DNA from: Desulfuromonadaceae bacterium
GTDB taxonomy: Bacteria; Desulfobacterota; Desulfuromonadia; Geobacterales; Pseudopelobacteraceae
Reading direction: 5' to 3'
Length of the DNA stretch: 64,000 bases
Assembly: GCA_028687585.1 (NCBI GenBank)
Contig: JAQTZV010000001.1
Coordinates: 186,001-250,000, forward strand
This document shows, in pieces, positions 32,411 through 41,552 of the stretch; within the stretch, counting starts at the first letter, position 1; each line of letters begins with the position of its first letter. Under the pieces are notes generated by a model. That model made no database searches. It was given only the letters and a program-made list of their open reading frames with translations, and was not told the DNA's origin. Position numbers and translations under genes: made by a program.

Positions 32411-34334
32411 TGGCAGGGTCTCCATTAATGCGAGGTTTATTCACAGCAGTCGGTGCGCTGCTTTCTTCAGTATCAGCATTTTCCTCGTCTTCTTGTTTCG
32501 ATTCGCTTGTTTCTTTGCGGGGAGGTTTTTTGCTATCAAAATAGGCCCTCAGTATTCTCCCGGCTATAGGAGCCGCTGCAGATCCGCCATGCTCACCATG
32601 TTCAACGACAACAGCGACGGCTATTTCAGGTTTTTCAAATGGAGCAAATGCAACAAAGAGGGCGTGATCACGGTATTGGTATTTGGAGTTGTTTTTGCCG
32701 TCACGCATTTTTACTACCTGTGATGAACCTGTTTTTCCTGCTACTTTAACGTCATAAAGTCTCGCTATGGCTCCGGTTCCGCCCGGTTCATTGACTACCG
32801 CCAGCATCCCCAGTTTAACAAGCCGGAACGATTCTTTGGGGAAAGATGCAGTGCCGATGATTTCATTTTTGGTTTCCCTGAGGGTATTCCCGTCTGCATC
32901 AACGATCCGTTTGACGAGATGGGGGCGATATATTGTTCCTTCATTGGCTATTGTTGCTGCCATGGAAACAAGCTGAATTGGGGTCATGAGGACAGCGCCC
33001 TGACCGATTGCGACCGAGAGGGTTTCGCCATGAAACCACCGTTTTCCGAATCGTTTTTGTTTCCACTCCGAGGTTGGTATGAGCCCGCTCTTTTCATTAA
33101 GCAATTCAACCCCGAGAGGCGAACCCAGCTTGAATGCCCTCGCTGCTGCCGCTATCTTGTCTACGCCCAGTTTTTCGCCCAATTGGTAATAATAAACATC
33201 ACACGATTCCCTCAGAGACTTGTGCAGATTTGTCGTCCCATGCCCTTTTTTGTTCCAACATTTGAACGTTGAAGTTCCCAGATCATAGCTGCCGCTGCAA
33301 TTTACTGACGTTGAGGCATTGATCTTGTTGTCCTGCAACCCTGCCAGAGCCGTAATCATTTTGAAAGTGGAACCAGGGGGGTATTGGCCGCTGAGAGCTT
33401 TGTTTTCAAGTGGATGGCGCTTGTCGTCCAGATAGCCTTGCCAGACGTCTGCCGGCATCTTGCCACTGAACAGTGATGGGTCAAATCCTGGATTGCTGAC
33501 GAATGCTAAAATTTCACCGGTTGTGACTTCCATGGCAACCGCAGCGCCCGCTTGATCACCAAAAGCACTCTCTGTCTGCTTTTGGATCGCAGCATCAATT
33601 GTCAAAATAACGCTATTGCCGACTGTTGGATAGCTCTCGGAGATAGTCCGTAATATTCTGCCACGCGCATCAACTTCAAGCTGACGACCGCCGTCACCGC
33701 CATGCAACTCCTTCTCCAGAGCGCGTTCAATCCCATTTTTGCCGACGTAATCGCCAGGGTTGTAATCTTCAAATCCCTCTGAATCCAGCTCCTTCTCTGA
33801 AGTTTCTCCTATATAGCCGAGCAGGTGTGCTGCAAGTTGACTGCTGGTGTACTCACGGACCGGCTTCATTTCAATCTCGATACCTGGCAAATGCAACCGG
33901 TTTTCTTCAACGATCTCAACGTGGTCACGGGAAATATTGGAAGCAAGAACAATCGGATAATACTTGGCGCGTCCCATGCTTTTTTCCCAACGTTCTGCCA
34001 TCTCTGTGCGATCAAGCCCGAGAAGACTGGAGAGAAGAGTAAGAAGTGCCTCCTTATCGGTTACTTCCTGTGGAATGACTGCAAGGCTGAACGATGGTCG
34101 GTTGCTTACCAGCACTTTTCCGGCACGGTCCAGTATTGTGCCACGGGAAGCGGCCACTGGTACAAAACGGAGCCGGTTGTTTTCAGACATGGCGTGATAG
34201 TCGTCCGCGTTCAGAATTTGCAGATGCCATAATCGAATCACCAGAAACAGAAATGCAATACCGACAACAAACGAAAGTATCACAATGCGCTGTTTTGACT
34301 TGACTAACTCTCTGACAAATCGGCGATCCTTCAT
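32403..34334 (-). CDS. mrdA: Penicillin-binding protein 2 (elongation transpeptidase)
   Basis: The 643-residue protein has a short cytosolic N-terminus, one membrane helix (about 16-36), a pedestal/dimerisation domain, and a transpeptidase domain with the three active-site motifs: PPGSTFKMI near 320-328 (Ser in STFK), SCDVY near 378, and AGKTGSSQ near 545. A charged, low-complexity tail of about 45 residues (RKETSESKQEDEENADTEES) is at the C-terminus. It cross-links peptidoglycan with RodA. It overlaps mreD by four bases and rodA by eight. Confidence 0.97.
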   Translation of the reverse strand: MKDRRFVRELVKSKQRIVILSFVVGIAFLFLVIRLWHLQILNADDYHAMSENNRLRFVPVAASRGTILDRAGKVLVSNRPSFSLAVIPQEVTDKEALLTLLSSLLGLDRTEMAERWEKSMGRAKYYPIVLASNISRDHVEIVEENRLHLPGIEIEMKPVREYTSSQLAAHLLGYIGETSEKELDSEGFEDYNPGDYVGKNGIERALEKELHGGDGGRQLEVDARGRILRTISESYPTVGNSVILTIDAAIQKQTESAFGDQAGAAVAMEVTTGEILAFVSNPGFDPSLFSGKMPADVWQGYLDDKRHPLENKALSGQYPPGSTFKMITALAGLQDNKINASTSVNCSGSYDLGTSTFKCWNKKGHGTTNLHKSLRESCDVYYYQLGEKLGVDKIAAAARAFKLGSPLGVELLNEKSGLIPTSEWKQKRFGKRWFHGETLSVAIGQGAVLMTPIQLVSMAATIANEGTIYRPHLVKRIVDADGNTLRETKNEIIGTASFPKESFRLVKLGMLAVVNEPGGTGAIARLYDVKVAGKTGSSQVVKMRDGKNNSKYQYRDHALFVAFAPFEKPEIAVAVVVEHGEHGGSAAAPIAGRILRAYFDSKKPPRKETSESKQEDEENADTEESSAPTAVNKPRINGDPAND

Positions 34335-34825
34335 GTCGATGCCGCCTGTTCATCAAAGCCGGAGAATGCGGTAACAAGTGATGCGATAAAAGCATTTACC
34401 AGAAGTCGAGGGAAAAAATCTGAAAACATGGAATAAATGATTCCTGGGGACGTAGTAAACAGGGCTATCAGGAGCAGGCTTAACGTAAAATTAACAAATG
34501 TCACGCCGACAACAGTCAGGACAAACAGGAGAGCGCTGTCGGCATACAAGCGGCCTGAGACACTCTTGATGATGAGAAATGAAATCAAAAAGGTTACGGC
34601 ATTAAGACCAAGGTACAAGCCACTGCAGACGTCATCGAGCAGACCCAGCGTCCAGGAAAGAGGCGCTCCTGATTCAAAGGAACCGCGTAGCGCTATGAAA
34701 ACCATGATGACAAGCAGCAAGTCTGGTTTAAATGATGGGCGAATAAAGACAGGAAGCAGTGATGCCTGAACAACAATTGATCCAATAACGACACAAAACA
34801 GCACTATGGCAGCACGTCTACTCAT
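34331..34825 (-). CDS. mreD: Rod shape-determining protein MreD
   Basis: The 164-residue protein consists of about five membrane helices, with PSFKPDLLLVIMVFIALRG near 29-47 and LLDDVCSGLYLGLNAVTFL near 62-80, the usual conserved MreD core. It belongs to the elongasome with MreC, PBP2 and RodA. It overlaps mreC by eight bases and mrdA by four. Confidence 0.94.
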   Translation of the reverse strand: MSRRAAIVLFCVVIGSIVVQASLLPVFIRPSFKPDLLLVIMVFIALRGSFESGAPLSWTLGLLDDVCSGLYLGLNAVTFLISFLIIKSVSGRLYADSALLFVLTVVGVTFVNFTLSLLLIALFTTSPGIIYSMFSDFFPRLLVNAFIASLVTAFSGFDEQAAST

Positions 34826-35639
34826 AACCGCCCCGCTGCACTACCAGAACTTCTTCAAGGTGCGGAAGGTTAACGGCAGGGCGAATCGATACGGTTTGAA
34901 AAATTCCGTATTCTCCCCGCTTTACCATGGTAACTTCGCCTATAGGAATACCTTTGAGAAAAACACCACCGATTCCGGATGTTATCACCGTGTCACCGAC
35001 TTTTACATCCTCTCCGCGGGTTGTGAATTCGAGTGTACAGTTCATCTCGCTTTTGCCCTTAACAACTCCCCTGGCACGAGATCGTTGAATTGTTGCTGAA
35101 ATGCCGCTTGCATGATCCGTCAGTAAAAGAACGCGGGATGTTGAAGAGGAAACCTTCACCGTTTGCCCAACAACACCATCAGCAGAGATGACTGCCATTC
35201 CTTCGCGAATACCGCTCGAACTGCCGCGATTAATTATCAGTGATCTGAACCATGAAGTGACATCTTCACCAATTACAGTTGCTGCTATTGTTGGCTCTTT
35301 AACGCTCTTTTTCATATTCAGAAGCTGTTCAAGACGCTTATTTGCCAAAAGCGCCTCATTCGCTTCCAGCACACGCATATTGAGACCACGGATATCATCG
35401 CGCAAGCGCACGTTTTCCCTATTGGTGTCAACCAGGCGGATATAACTGTCCCATATATCTTCAACAAAACCACTTATTCTGAAAACCGGTTGAAGAAGAG
35501 GCGCTAATGCGACGAGAACCGTACGCTCAATTACATTCGCCTCTCGATTGTGAGGAACATTCAGCGAAAAAAACAGCAGAGCGGCCAGGATACAAATGCC
35601 GGTCAAAAGCGGGTACATATATTTTCTCAAAAAATCCAT
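34818..35639 (-). CDS. mreC: Rod shape-determining protein MreC
   Basis: The 273-residue protein has an N-terminal membrane anchor (8-27), a coiled-coil (about 60-110, NRENVRLRDDIRGLNMRV) and the MreC beta domain with INRGSSSGIREGMAVISADG near 136-155, VLLLTDHASGISATIQRSRA near 170-189 and GDTVITSGIGGVFLKGIPIG near 215-234. It scaffolds the elongasome in the periplasm. No mreB precedes it: the upstream neighbour, 15 bases away, is rfbA. Confidence 0.95.
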   Translation of the reverse strand: MDFLRKYMYPLLTGICILAALLFFSLNVPHNREANVIERTVLVALAPLLQPVFRISGFVEDIWDSYIRLVDTNRENVRLRDDIRGLNMRVLEANEALLANKRLEQLLNMKKSVKEPTIAATVIGEDVTSWFRSLIINRGSSSGIREGMAVISADGVVGQTVKVSSSTSRVLLLTDHASGISATIQRSRARGVVKGKSEMNCTLEFTTRGEDVKVGDTVITSGIGGVFLKGIPIGEVTMVKRGEYGIFQTVSIRPAVNLPHLEEVLVVQRGGYE

Positions 35640-35654
35640 AAAAAAGTTCTCGTT

Positions 35655-36557
35655 CTACCCGTTTCGAAGACCGCACAATTCCGATTCATTGTAAACGCGC
35701 TGGAGATACTCTTTGTAAGAAGAGTTTGGTGTTGCTTCTATAACTGCTCCCATTTGCTGACACGTGATAAAACCCCGTCGTAGTGCGATCTCTTCAAGGC
35801 AGGCTATCTTCAAACCCTGCCGGGATTCTATGGTTTCTATGAAATTGCTGGCCTCCAGCAGGCTCTTATGCGTACCGGTGTCAAGCCAGGCAATACCGCG
35901 GCCAAGACGCTCAACCATCAATTCGCCTCGCCGAAGATATTCAAGGTTGACATCGGTAATCTCGAGTTCGTCGCGCGGTGATGGTGTTATGGATTTAGCA
36001 ATGGCAACAATATTTTTATCGTACAGATAGAGTCCGGGTATCGCGAAATGTGATTTAGGCCGCTGCGGCTTTTCTTCAATACTGAGAACTTTTCCCTCTG
36101 CATCGAAGGCAACAACACCATAGCGTTCCGGATCGTTGACCTGATAGCCGAAAACCCGGGCGCCTGTCGTAAAATCAGACACGATCTTGTCCAGATTCAT
36201 TTTGCCATAGAAAATATTGTCACCAAGAATCAGGCAGACCGGCTGGTTGTCGATAAATTCCTCTCCAACCAGAAATGCCTGGGCAATCCCCTTCGGCTCC
36301 GGTTGAACCTTGTATGTTATTGATATTCCCCAGCGGGAACCGTCACCTAAAAGCGCCTCAAAACGCGGCGTGTCAAGCGGAGTTGAAATCAGCAGGATAT
36401 CCTGAATCCCTGCCGTCATAAGGGTAGCCAGCGGATAATAGATCATCGGTTTGTCATACACCGGCTGCAGCTGTTTACTGGCGACCAGAGTCAGTGGGAA
36501 AAGTCGGCTGCCTGCGCCGCCAGCCAGAATTATACCTTTATTTATTCCATGTGACAT
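35655..36557 (-). CDS. rfbA: Glucose-1-phosphate thymidylyltransferase
   Basis: The 300-residue nucleotidyltransferase has the signature [20 protein letters not shown] at 7-26 followed by [17 protein letters not shown], and [11 protein letters not shown] near 107-117. It makes dTDP-glucose for dTDP-rhamnose or related deoxysugars of the cell surface. GAGGT lies eight bases before the ATG. The other rml genes are not in the window. It is 15 bases upstream of mreC and may be cotranscribed with the elongation genes. Confidence 0.95.
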   Translation of the reverse strand: MSHGINKGIILAGGAGSRLFPLTLVASKQLQPVYDKPMIYYPLATLMTAGIQDILLISTPLDTPRFEALLGDGSRWGISITYKVQPEPKGIAQAFLVGEEFIDNQPVCLILGDNIFYGKMNLDKIVSDFTTGARVFGYQVNDPERYGVVAFDAEGKVLSIEEKPQRPKSHFAIPGLYLYDKNIVAIAKSITPSPRDELEITDVNLEYLRRGELMVERLGRGIAWLDTGTHKSLLEASNFIETIESRQGLKIACLEEIALRRGFITCQQMGAVIEATPNSSYKEYLQRVYNESELCGLRNG

Positions 36558-36629
36558 AAATTATAACCTCACAAGTTATTTATATAACCGACTTAGGTAG
36601 CATGTTACCGGGAGCGGTGTCAAATTTGA

Positions 36630-37172
36630 TTACACCACGCACTTCACTGCAGAGAGCAGGTCATCACATACGGTTGTCTGATGGCCGATGTACGGCTCTT
36701 CTTCTGCTCCATAACCGGTTCGAACCAGAATTGTCCGGCAGCCGGCGGCCTGTCCCGCTTCAATATCAGCCCGCTTGTCACCAATCATGGTCGAACTCTG
36801 CAGATCGATGTCATAGCAGCGGGAGGCTTCTTTGAGCATCCCCGGCAGCGGTTTTCGACAATCACATGGCAATGCATAGCTGCCGCGACCGGCGGGGTGA
36901 TGTGGGCAGAAAAGCCAGGCGTCAACGTGAGCGCCGGAACGCTCCAACTGGCGGGAAATATAACGATGCAGGATTTCAACATCATTTTCAGTATAATAGC
37001 CACGCGCCACGCCGGACTGATTGGTTACAACAACAACCATGATTCCGGCCTGGTTGAGAACTCTAATCGCTTCAGGGACTCCCGGAATAAATTCAAAATC
37101 GGCAATTTGATACAGGTACTCTTTTTCGATGTTAATCGTGCCATCACGGTCCAAAAAAACGGCTCGTTTCAC
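36630..37172 (-). CDS. gmhB: D-glycero-D-manno-heptose 1,7-bisphosphate 7-phosphatase
   Basis: GTG at 37172, preceded by CGGAGG five bases away, gives 180 residues starting VKRAVFLDRDGTINIEKEYL. HAD motifs are LDRDGT (nucleophile Asp), VVTNQSGVARG near 44-54 and IGDKRADIEAGQAAG near 130-144. The zinc loop CPHHPAGRGSYALPCDCRKP near 91-110 is characteristic of GmhB. An ATG at 37199 would add nine residues without a better ribosome site. The enzyme supplies heptose for LPS core. Confidence 0.93.
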   Translation of the reverse strand: MKRAVFLDRDGTINIEKEYLYQIADFEFIPGVPEAIRVLNQAGIMVVVVTNQSGVARGYYTENDVEILHRYISRQLERSGAHVDAWLFCPHHPAGRGSYALPCDCRKPLPGMLKEASRCYDIDLQSSTMIGDKRADIEAGQAAGCRTILVRTGYGAEEEPYIGHQTTVCDDLLSAVKCVV

Positions 37173-37244
37173 TAAAACCTCCGTAAACATTTGTTTCATA
37201 ATAATTAACCAGCTGATTTAGTGGGCATTTAATGCAGAGAAGCA

Positions 37245-37274
37245 TTGACAACAAGCCACTGAAACAACTATAAC
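37245..37274 (+). promoter_or_regulatory. Sigma-70 promoter for the DAHP synthase gene
   Basis: TTGACA at 37245-37250 and TATAAC at 37269-37274, 18 bases apart, lie 32 bases ahead of the GTG start. The unit is divergent from gmhB. Confidence 0.8.
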
Positions 37275-37306
37275 TCCAACCATCAATATAAAGGGAGACG
37301 TGTCAC

Positions 37307-38359
37307 GTGATAAAAACCAATAATCTCAAAGTTACCGGTATCACTCCAATAATTGCACCTGCCGATCTGCGCCAGGTTTTCCCGTTATCAGACAAAGACC
37401 GTGCTTTTGTCAGCAGAAGCAGAGAACAGATTAAAGAAATCCTGCACCGCAGGGACAGACGGTTGATGGTGGTGGTTGGCCCCTGTTCGATTCACGACAC
37501 GCAAGCGGCGATCGAATATGCAGGAAGACTGGCAGAGTTATCTCGTAAAGTTGAGGATCAGCTTCTCCTGATCATGCGGGTATATTTTGAAAAACCACGT
37601 ACCACTGTCGGCTGGAAAGGGGTAATCAACGATCCGGACATGGATGGCACCCATCTTATTTCTAAGGGACTCGGTATCGCGCGCGGTCTCCTCTGCAAGA
37701 TGACATCGCTCGGTGTTCCGGTTGCCAACGAAATGCTCGACCCGATCACTCCGGAATATGTGGCTGACCTTATCAGTTGGGGCGCTATCGGAGCACGCAC
37801 CACGGAATCCCAGACCCATCGCGAAATGTCCAGCGGACTATCATTTCCTGTCGGTTTTAAAAACGGCACTGACGGCAACCTGCAGATTGCCATTGATGCC
37901 ATGAAGGCGGCACAGCATCCGCACAGTTTTCTCGGCATCAACCGTGAGGGGCGTACTTCAATCATTCAGACCAGCGGCAATCCTGATGTGCATATCGTTC
38001 TGCGGGGTGGATCAAAAAAAGTTAACTACCACCACGAGGATATCATCCATACTGAAGAGCATCTTGCAAAGAACGGCCTACTTTCGACCATTATGGTCGA
38101 CTGCAGCCACGGAAACTCGAACAAGGATTACCAGAAACAGCCGGAAGTACTGGACTGTGTTGTTGATCAAATACTTAACGGCAACAGTTCAATCTCTGGG
38201 GTCATGATCGAAAGCAACCTTAAAGCCGGCTGCCAGAAAATTCCGGCTGACATTACCCAATTGAAATACGGTGTCTCAATAACCGATGCCTGTATTGACT
38301 GGGCAACGACGGAAGAGATCCTGCTCAATGCTCACGACAAGCTGAAACAACGGCATTAA
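37307..38359 (+). CDS. 3-deoxy-7-phosphoheptulonate (DAHP) synthase, class I AroG/F type
   Basis: The 350-residue enzyme has VVGPCSIHDTQAAIEYAGRL near 47-66, the metal-ligand Cys motif of AroFGH-type enzymes, TTVGWKGVINDPDMDGTHL near 94-112, ESQTHREMSSGLSFPVGFKNGTDG near 165-188 and DCSHGNSNKDY near 265. It condenses PEP with erythrose-4-phosphate, first step to aromatic amino acids. The start is GTG with AGGGAG upstream. I cannot tell which amino acid feeds back on it (AroF, G or H). It is a single-gene unit with its own promoter. Confidence 0.95.
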   Translation: MIKTNNLKVTGITPIIAPADLRQVFPLSDKDRAFVSRSREQIKEILHRRDRRLMVVVGPCSIHDTQAAIEYAGRLAELSRKVEDQLLLIMRVYFEKPRTTVGWKGVINDPDMDGTHLISKGLGIARGLLCKMTSLGVPVANEMLDPITPEYVADLISWGAIGARTTESQTHREMSSGLSFPVGFKNGTDGNLQIAIDAMKAAQHPHSFLGINREGRTSIIQTSGNPDVHIVLRGGSKKVNYHHEDIIHTEEHLAKNGLLSTIMVDCSHGNSNKDYQKQPEVLDCVVDQILNGNSSISGVMIESNLKAGCQKIPADITQLKYGVSITDACIDWATTEEILLNAHDKLKQRH

Positions 38360-38365
38360 TAGTGT

Positions 38366-38388
38366 CGGGGCGCACGCTGTGCGCCCCG
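38366..38388. terminator. Hairpin between convergent aro and sppA genes
   Basis: CGGGGCGCAC (38366-38375) and GTGCGCCCCG (38379-38388) make a perfect 10-bp stem with a 3-base loop, between the two convergent stop codons. No T-run follows, so it may slow but not by itself end transcription. Confidence 0.5.
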
Positions 38389-39264
38389 CTATTCGTACAT
38401 CATCTTCATCCCGCTTGCCGCCCGCCCTAATGGCCCGTTAAACGCTCCCTCAACTCCGTCTGCCAGCAGATCAAGGTAATTAACTTTCTTCTTCGGCGGC
38501 AGCAGTAGTTCCGGGTCACCTGAAATTCCGGCCAGACGGCCAGCCTCTTCAATGGCATCCTGCAAAGTTCCAAGACGATCCACCAGCTTATATCCCATTG
38601 CCTGTTCCCCGGACAATATCCGTCCGTCCGCAATTTTTCGTACATCTTCAACCGGTAGTTTGCGCCCTTCTGCAACAGCCCTGATAAACTGTTCATGAGT
38701 ATTATCGATCACCGCCTGCAGCATGGCACGATCCTCTGCGGTAAACTCACGCAGTGGTGAACCGGAATCTTTGTATTTACCGGTTTTCAGGGTATGGGAT
38801 TTAATGCCGATTTTATCCATCAGCGCTTCAATATTCGACAATTTGAGAATGACACCGATACTGGCAGTAATCGTGCCGGGGTTTGCATAAATCATGGTTG
38901 ATGGCGCGGATATATAGTAGCCACCGGAAGCGGCAAGGCTTCCCATGGAGACAATGATCTTCTTTTTCGCGGCAAATTTTTTGACTTCGGCATATATTTC
39001 CTGTGAAGGGGCCACGATTCCGCCAGGAGAGTCAACCCGCAGCACGACAGCCTTGACAGAGTCCTGCTTCAGGAAATATTTCAACTGTCTGATCGTTTCC
39101 TTGGAGTCGAGAATCATGCCTTTGACCTCAATCAAACCAACCCCTTCTTTACTTATAGCATCAACGGAACCGATAATTTTCGAAGCAATTATCATGGAAA
39201 ATACGAACAGAATCGAAACTGAAAGAATTATGGCTGTGGTGATGATGATTATTTTTTTTAACAT
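38389..39264 (-). CDS. sppA: Signal peptide peptidase SppA (short form)
   Basis: The 291-residue protein has one N-terminal membrane helix (about 5-30) and a single S49 protease domain with VDSPGGIVAPSQEIY near 78-92, the catalytic Ser in SMGSLAASGGYYIS near 106-119 and the Lys in HTLKTGKYKDSGSP near 157-170. This is the short SppA found in many bacteria, forming oligomers that degrade cleaved signal peptides. It stands alone, convergent with the DAHP synthase gene. Confidence 0.93.
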   Translation of the reverse strand: MLKKIIIITTAIILSVSILFVFSMIIASKIIGSVDAISKEGVGLIEVKGMILDSKETIRQLKYFLKQDSVKAVVLRVDSPGGIVAPSQEIYAEVKKFAAKKKIIVSMGSLAASGGYYISAPSTMIYANPGTITASIGVILKLSNIEALMDKIGIKSHTLKTGKYKDSGSPLREFTAEDRAMLQAVIDNTHEQFIRAVAEGRKLPVEDVRKIADGRILSGEQAMGYKLVDRLGTLQDAIEEAGRLAGISGDPELLLPPKKKVNYLDLLADGVEGAFNGPLGRAASGMKMMYE

Positions 39265-39324
39265 GCTGGCACCTTGCTAAAATATTATCTTTAGAGATAG
39301 CAGGACATCTGCTACAGTTTGACT

Positions 39325-39795
39325 ATGAGAATTCTCGTAATTTCTGATACACATGGTGATGTGAATCGCGCTTTGTCAGCGTATGCCTTGTCTGAGCCGG
39401 TTGATGTAATCATACATCTGGGCGACGGGTGCGCCGAAGCAGATCTGTTGCATGAACTGCTCGATGTTCCAGTCATAAATGTCGCCGGAAACTGCGACCT
39501 TGGTGCAAATGCACCGCGAGAACGTGTGTGGGAGTGCGAGGGAAAGCGGATACTGTTAACCCACGGAGATGTCTATCAGGTAAAGTCCGATTTGGTCAAG
39601 TTACGACAGAGAGCGGAAGAATTAGGGGCTGACACAGTTCTTTTCGGCCATACACACCACGCGGTGTTTGAAAAACAGGCAGGTCTTCTGCTGGTTAATC
39701 CCGGAACACTCGCAAATTATGGACAACATCGCAGTTATGCCGTAGTGAACCTCGTGCCGGAAGGCATAACCGTCCAACATTTCGATGTCACTTAA
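39325..39795 (+). CDS. YfcE/MJ0936-type metallophosphoesterase
   Basis: ATG at 39325 gives 156 residues with the phosphoesterase metal motifs in order: ISDTHGDVNRA near 6-16, LGDG near 36, NVAGNCDLG near 56-64, LTHGD near 81, and FGHTHHAV near 111-118. These small enzymes hydrolyse phosphodiesters, with unclear natural substrate. It is convergent with pssA and their stop codons share bases (TTAA at 39792-39795). Confidence 0.92.
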   Translation: MRILVISDTHGDVNRALSAYALSEPVDVIIHLGDGCAEADLLHELLDVPVINVAGNCDLGANAPRERVWECEGKRILLTHGDVYQVKSDLVKLRQRAEELGADTVLFGHTHHAVFEKQAGLLLVNPGTLANYGQHRSYAVVNLVPEGITVQHFDVT

Positions 39796-40598
39796 GAAGC
39801 ACCTTCTTCCCTATTCATCGCCTCTCGTCGCTTGTGTACCGCTTTCTCTAATCGGCGTCGTCTCGGCCAGGAAATTATGTAATCAATCGGGCCGGAAAGG
39901 ATATAGAGAAGCAGGATGCTGAATGTCATAACCACCGGTTCGGAGACCACAACAATCAACAGCACCACGGCAAGCAGTAAAAAGCCGAATGGCTGCCGTT
40001 TTATAAATGCCGGGTCTTTAAATGAATTGTATTTGAAGTTGGATACATTCAGGAACGCCAGTAGATAGATAAGCCCCAAAATGGCAAGTTTTTTATACGA
40101 ACTGGGCCAGCCGAAATGATAAAAAAGAAGTACTGTTGCGGCTACCATGCATGCGGATGCCGGAGTAGGGAGGCCGACAAAGCGCTTGCTTTCAACGGTG
40201 TCAACCTGAACGTTGAAGCGGGCTAGCCGTAATGCGGCGCAGATAAGAAAAAGAAACGCAGCAATCCAGCCAAGCCTGCCGAACGGCTTGAGAGCCCAGG
40301 CATACATGAGAAATGCCGGGGTAACTCCAAAAGCAACAAGGTCTGCAAGGGAATCAAACTCGACGCCAAATTTGCTGGTTGTACCGGTCATACGTGCTAC
40401 TTTACCATCAAGTCCGTCGCATACGGCAGAAATAAATATCCCGATTGCTGCTGTTTTGTAGTTGCCATTGAGCGTGGCAACCATACTGTAGAAGCCGGCA
40501 AAAAGGCTTGCTGCAGTAATAAGGTTGGGGAGGATGTAAATTCCCCTTTTTATATTTTCCTTGTGATCGGTCACTGCATCCGGTGTTTCAACGCTCAT
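39792..40598 (-). CDS. pssA: CDP-diacylglycerol-serine O-phosphatidyltransferase
   Basis: ATG at 40598 has AAGGA upstream and gives 268 residues; an in-frame ATG at 40661 would overlap psd. The CDP-alcohol phosphotransferase motif DGLDGKVARMTGTTSKFG followed by VEFDSLAD lies near 62-87. About eight membrane helices follow the pattern of Bacillus-type PssA. It makes phosphatidylserine, which psd, 16 bases upstream, converts to phosphatidylethanolamine. Confidence 0.95.
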   Translation of the reverse strand: MSVETPDAVTDHKENIKRGIYILPNLITAASLFAGFYSMVATLNGNYKTAAIGIFISAVCDGLDGKVARMTGTTSKFGVEFDSLADLVAFGVTPAFLMYAWALKPFGRLGWIAAFLFLICAALRLARFNVQVDTVESKRFVGLPTPASACMVAATVLLFYHFGWPSSYKKLAILGLIYLLAFLNVSNFKYNSFKDPAFIKRQPFGFLLLAVVLLIVVVSEPVVMTFSILLLYILSGPIDYIISWPRRRRLEKAVHKRREAMNREEGAS

Positions 40599-40614
40599 GA
40601 TGTCGATTCCTTGA

Positions 40615-41271
40615 TCAGTTGATTCTTGCCAATATGGTTTCACCCGCCACGGTTTTATCACCCAGTTTTACCAGAGGTACGACTTCAACCGGCAGATACA
40701 CATCAACCCTCGATCCGAAGCGAATCAGACCATAGCGTTCGCCACGCACCAGGATATCTCCGACAAGCGGGTAACTGATAATGCGGCGTGCTACCAGGCC
40801 GGCTATCTGAACAAACGCGATTCGGACGCCACCGGCAATCTCCAGTACAATACCGTTGCGCTCGTTTTCACAGGAAGCACGTCCGTCACGGGCATCAAAA
40901 AACTTTCCCTGATGATGAAATGTGTCAATAACTGTGCCGTCAAAAGGGGTGCGATTTACATGGACACTGAATACGGACATGAAAATACTGATTTTCAAGG
41001 CCGGGGCACCCAATGGAGTTTCCGGAACCCGTTCGGCGACAATAACAACTCCATCAGCCGGGGCTATTACTGCAGCAGCGTCAGACGGAGTTGTACGTTC
41101 CGGATTACGAAAAAAATAGAGGACAAACAGTGTCAGCAGAAGAGAAAGTGCGGCAGGAACATACATCAGGGGAGAAATCCGCACGGCAGCAACAGTTAGC
41201 AGTGCTGTTAATCCTACGGAATAGGCGATAAATGGATACCCTTCTCGGGCAAATACGGATGAGTTATTCAT
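40615..41271 (-). CDS. psd: Phosphatidylserine decarboxylase proenzyme
   Basis: ATG at 41271 has AGG upstream and starts MNNSSVFAREGYPFIAYS, giving 218 residues, the short class of Psd. Two N-terminal membrane helices are followed by YFFRNPERTTPSDAAAVIAPADG near 70-92, VHVNRTPFDG near 125-134 and the autocatalytic cleavage site IRFGSRVDV near 182-190, where Ser becomes the pyruvoyl group. It makes phosphatidylethanolamine with pssA. A longer frame to 41403 is not credible as it reads through a hairpin. Confidence 0.94.
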   Translation of the reverse strand: MNNSSVFAREGYPFIAYSVGLTALLTVAAVRISPLMYVPAALSLLLTLFVLYFFRNPERTTPSDAAAVIAPADGVVIVAERVPETPLGAPALKISIFMSVFSVHVNRTPFDGTVIDTFHHQGKFFDARDGRASCENERNGIVLEIAGGVRIAFVQIAGLVARRIISYPLVGDILVRGERYGLIRFGSRVDVYLPVEVVPLVKLGDKTVAGETILARIN

Positions 41272-41292
41272 AAACCTGCCTGGATTCGAAGA

Positions 41293-41319
41293 CACCCCTC
41301 TCAGTACGGAAGAGGGGTG
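41293..41319. other. Perfect 9-bp hairpin in the psd leader
   Basis: CACCCCTCT (41293-41301) pairs with AGAGGGGTG (41311-41319) around CAGTACGGA, 22 bases before the psd start. No T-run follows; it could be a translation or RNA-stability element. Confidence 0.55.
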
Positions 41320-41495
41320 CCATGATTCACGCGTTGTGGGATTAGTTTTTGGTCTTGTCAACGATTTTCTGAATCCGGCAAACCAGTCCGGCATGGTACG
41401 CAAAACGAGCGAAACAGATACTACAATCAGCCGTGGCTGTCAACGTAAATAGCTGTTTTGACCTCGATCACAGCGGAAATGCCCGCTGTCGGAAC

Positions 41496-41521
41496 AAAAA
41501 AACCGCCCGTTTTCCGGGCGG
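41496..41521 (-). terminator. Rho-independent terminator after ilvN
   Basis: Read on the minus strand, CCGCCCG, loop GAAAA and CGGGCGG are followed by TTTTTTT. It lies 31 bases after the ilvN stop and separates the ilv unit from psd-pssA. The remaining 220 bases to psd contain only small hairpins (41471-41488, 41293-41319). Confidence 0.92.
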
Positions 41522-41552
41522 CTGGAATAACAACTCGATCGTCTCTAATCTC

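Noticed and set aside
41280-41330. tRNA-like stretch with TTCGAAT
   Set aside because: The T-arm does not pair and no cloverleaf can be drawn; the sequence is explained by the 9-bp hairpin.
41272-41403. Longer psd reading frame starting at 41403
   Set aside because: The extra 44 residues read through a perfect hairpin and lack a ribosome site; the ATG at 41271 matches Psd N-termini.
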